5,564 nt of DNA from Clostridiales bacterium (GTDB lineage Bacteria; Bacillota; Clostridia; Lachnospirales; Lachnospiraceae), in assembly GCA_021199135.1 (NCBI GenBank), contig JAJQIQ010000098.1:1-5564 (forward strand), in the 5' to 3' direction. The position numbers were made by a program, and so were the translations under genes. How positions within the stretch are numbered: position 1 is the stretch's first letter; each line of letters starts with the position of its first letter. This document shows, in pieces, positions 4,625 through 5,564 of the stretch. Under the pieces are notes generated by a model that was not told where the DNA came from, ran no database searches, and saw only the letters and a program-made list of their open reading frames with translations.

Positions 4625-5564
4625 TTGAGGTTATTTCTTGAAGGGATATGTCGTGGGCGGTGGCGATGCGGCGGAGGTCCTCGAATTCGTATTTGGATTT
4701 CTCGATGCCGTGGCCGCGGCTTATTTTTTTCTTTATTTCGCCGTAGGGGGTGGCGACGGTCTCGGTCTCGGAGGTGAGGGTGAGGCGGCTCATGTTCTGG
4801 AATCTCACGCCGCGCGTGGTGGTGTGGCGCAGGATGAGTTCGGCGAAATGCTCGGTTTCCTCGGGCTTGCAGAGGCAGTGCAACAGGATGCCAGGGCGGT
4901 TCTTCTTCATCTGCACTGGGACATAAAATACGTCCAATGCACCCGCGCCGAGCAGCACCTCCATCGCGTATCCCAGCGCCTCGCCGGTCATGTCGTCTAT
5001 GTTGCATGAAATATCAGCGACTTTATCAGAACAATCAGGCTCACAGTCCGCAGATTGGCGAGTCTCGGATTTTTTGTCGGTCATATCGTCTATATTACAA
5101 GAAATATCAGTTATTTGGTCAGAAAAAGATTCAGAGCGATCCCCCAGCACCTCGCCGGTCATGTCATTCTTTTTGTCGGAGGATTCATCAAACATATCTC
5201 CGAGGAATGTGCGGACGGCGTTGAGGGCCGGGAGTTCCTTCGTGCCGTGGCCGATGCCGCAGGCACGGACGCTCATCGCGGGCATTGAGGCAAATTCCGT
5301 GACGAAATGGCGCAGGAGCGCCGCGCCGGTCGGGGTGCAGAGCTCGGTGTCGACCTCGCCGGTGTAGTACGGTATCCCTTTTAAGATCTCGGCGGTCGCC
5401 GGCGCGGGGACGGGCAGGATGCCGTGCGCGCAGTGGACGAAGCCGTTGCCGACGTGGATGGGGGAGCAGATGATCTTCTCCGCACCTATCATTGAAAACA
5501 GCAGGCAACAGCCGACGACGTCCGCGAGCGCGTCGAGCGTGCCGACCTCGTGGAAGTGGATCTG
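4608..5564 (-). CDS. larC: LarC, nickel insertion protein for the lactate racemase pincer cofactor (5' partial)
   Basis: LarC is a CTP-dependent cyclometallase that inserts nickel into pyridinium-3,5-bisthiocarboxylic acid mononucleotide, completing the LarA cofactor. The frame is open to the window edge: 24 codons (QIHFHEVGTLDALADVVG...) precede the Met at 5492, so that Met is internal and roughly 75-80 N-terminal residues are missing. Family motifs numbered from that Met are SPIHVGNGFVHCAHGILPVP (10-29), TPTGAALLRHF (53-63), MPAMSV (70-75), GIGHGTKELP (79-88), CNIDDMTGEALGY (163-175), and LLGAGALDVFYVPVQMKKNR (180-199). HTTTRGVR (223-230) and a normal C-terminal tail follow. Both domains are in one frame, unlike Lactobacillus plantarum, where they are joined by programmed frameshifting. 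The linker (about 100-168) is unusually long, richer in A+T than its surroundings, and carries a tandem repeat. It is convergent with the + strand genes; no other lar gene lies in the window. Confidence 0.93.
   Translation of the reverse strand, partial: QIHFHEVGTLDALADVVGCCLLFSMIGAEKIICSPIHVGNGFVHCAHGILPVPAPATAEILKGIPYYTGEVDTELCTPTGAALLRHFVTEFASMPAMSVRACGIGHGTKELPALNAVRTFLGDMFDESSDKKNDMTGEVLGDRSESFSDQITDISCNIDDMTDKKSETRQSADCEPDCSDKVADISCNIDDMTGEALGYAMEVLLGAGALDVFYVPVQMKKNRPGILLHCLCKPEETEHFAELILRHTTTRGVRFQNMSRLTLTSETETVATPYGEIKKKISRGHGIEKSKYEFEDLRRIATAHDISLQEITSTLPRP
4972..5179 (-). repeat. Tandem repeat expansion in the larC interdomain linker
   Basis: Two 32-base segments (4986-5017 and 5079-5110) match at 28 of 32 positions with a period of 93 bases (31 codons). 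Both encode DISCNIDDMT, and all four differences are synonymous. A second pair of 23-base segments (4972-4994 and 5143-5165) match at 22 of 23 positions and encode DMTGE(A/V)LG. A T-rich TTTTTGTCGG (5071-5080, 5170-5179; encoding SDKK or TDKK) also recurs. The copy next to the C-terminal domain is the family's normal motif; the others are extra. Confidence 0.85.

Noticed and set aside
4567..5007. A 146-codon - strand ORF in another frame of larC.
   Set aside because: It is dominated by Arg, Pro and His and overlaps well-matched LarC motifs. It is a frame shadow.
5490..5492. ATG at 5492 (- strand) as the start of larC.
   Set aside because: The 24 codons upstream to the window edge encode the conserved LarC segment HFHEVGTLDALADVVG, so this Met is internal.

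Overview
The window looks like chromosomal DNA from a fairly GC-rich member of the Clostridia, possibly Lachnospiraceae-like. This rests on the gene content (a DegV-domain protein, a clostridial-type MetF, a LarC with the cysteine-containing CNIDDMTGE motif) and on strong AGGAGG-like ribosome binding sites. The taxonomic call is an inference; there is no rRNA or other marker here. No tRNA, CRISPR array, transposase or phage gene was seen.

Positions 3-4359 carry five genes on the + strand, closely packed and probably transcribed as one or two units. The first is the 3' part of a hybrid sensor histidine kinase: the end of its ATPase domain, a receiver domain, and then a complete DegV-type lipid-binding domain, all in one reading frame. 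It is followed 9 bp later by uppP (undecaprenyl-diphosphate phosphatase). A 124-bp gap with possible regulatory elements precedes a GreA-type transcript cleavage factor gene. After it, 10 bp on, comes metF (methylenetetrahydrofolate reductase), then an unrecognised 146-residue protein gene.

Positions 4320-4566 form an imperfect palindrome of about 247 bp whose two arms match over most of their length. It fills most of the gap between the convergent gene blocks, and its left arm encodes the last residues of the 146-residue protein. It has no U-tract and no recognisable protein, so it looks more like a fold-back (MITE-like) repeat or a structured RNA than a simple terminator. A G-run-rich tract follows (4564-4624).

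Positions 4608-5564 on the - strand hold most of larC, which encodes the nickel insertase for the lactate racemase nickel-pincer cofactor; its N-terminal part lies beyond the window. Its interdomain linker contains a tandem expansion in which the start of the C-terminal domain (DISCNIDDMT) is duplicated. The two copies differ only at synonymous positions.

The most notable items are the kinase-receiver-DegV fusion upstream of a lipid-carrier phosphatase, the large palindrome, and the protein-conserving tandem duplication in the LarC linker. The genes do not form one obvious pathway. The kinase/uppP pair suggests envelope or lipid sensing, while greA, metF and larC are housekeeping or cofactor functions.
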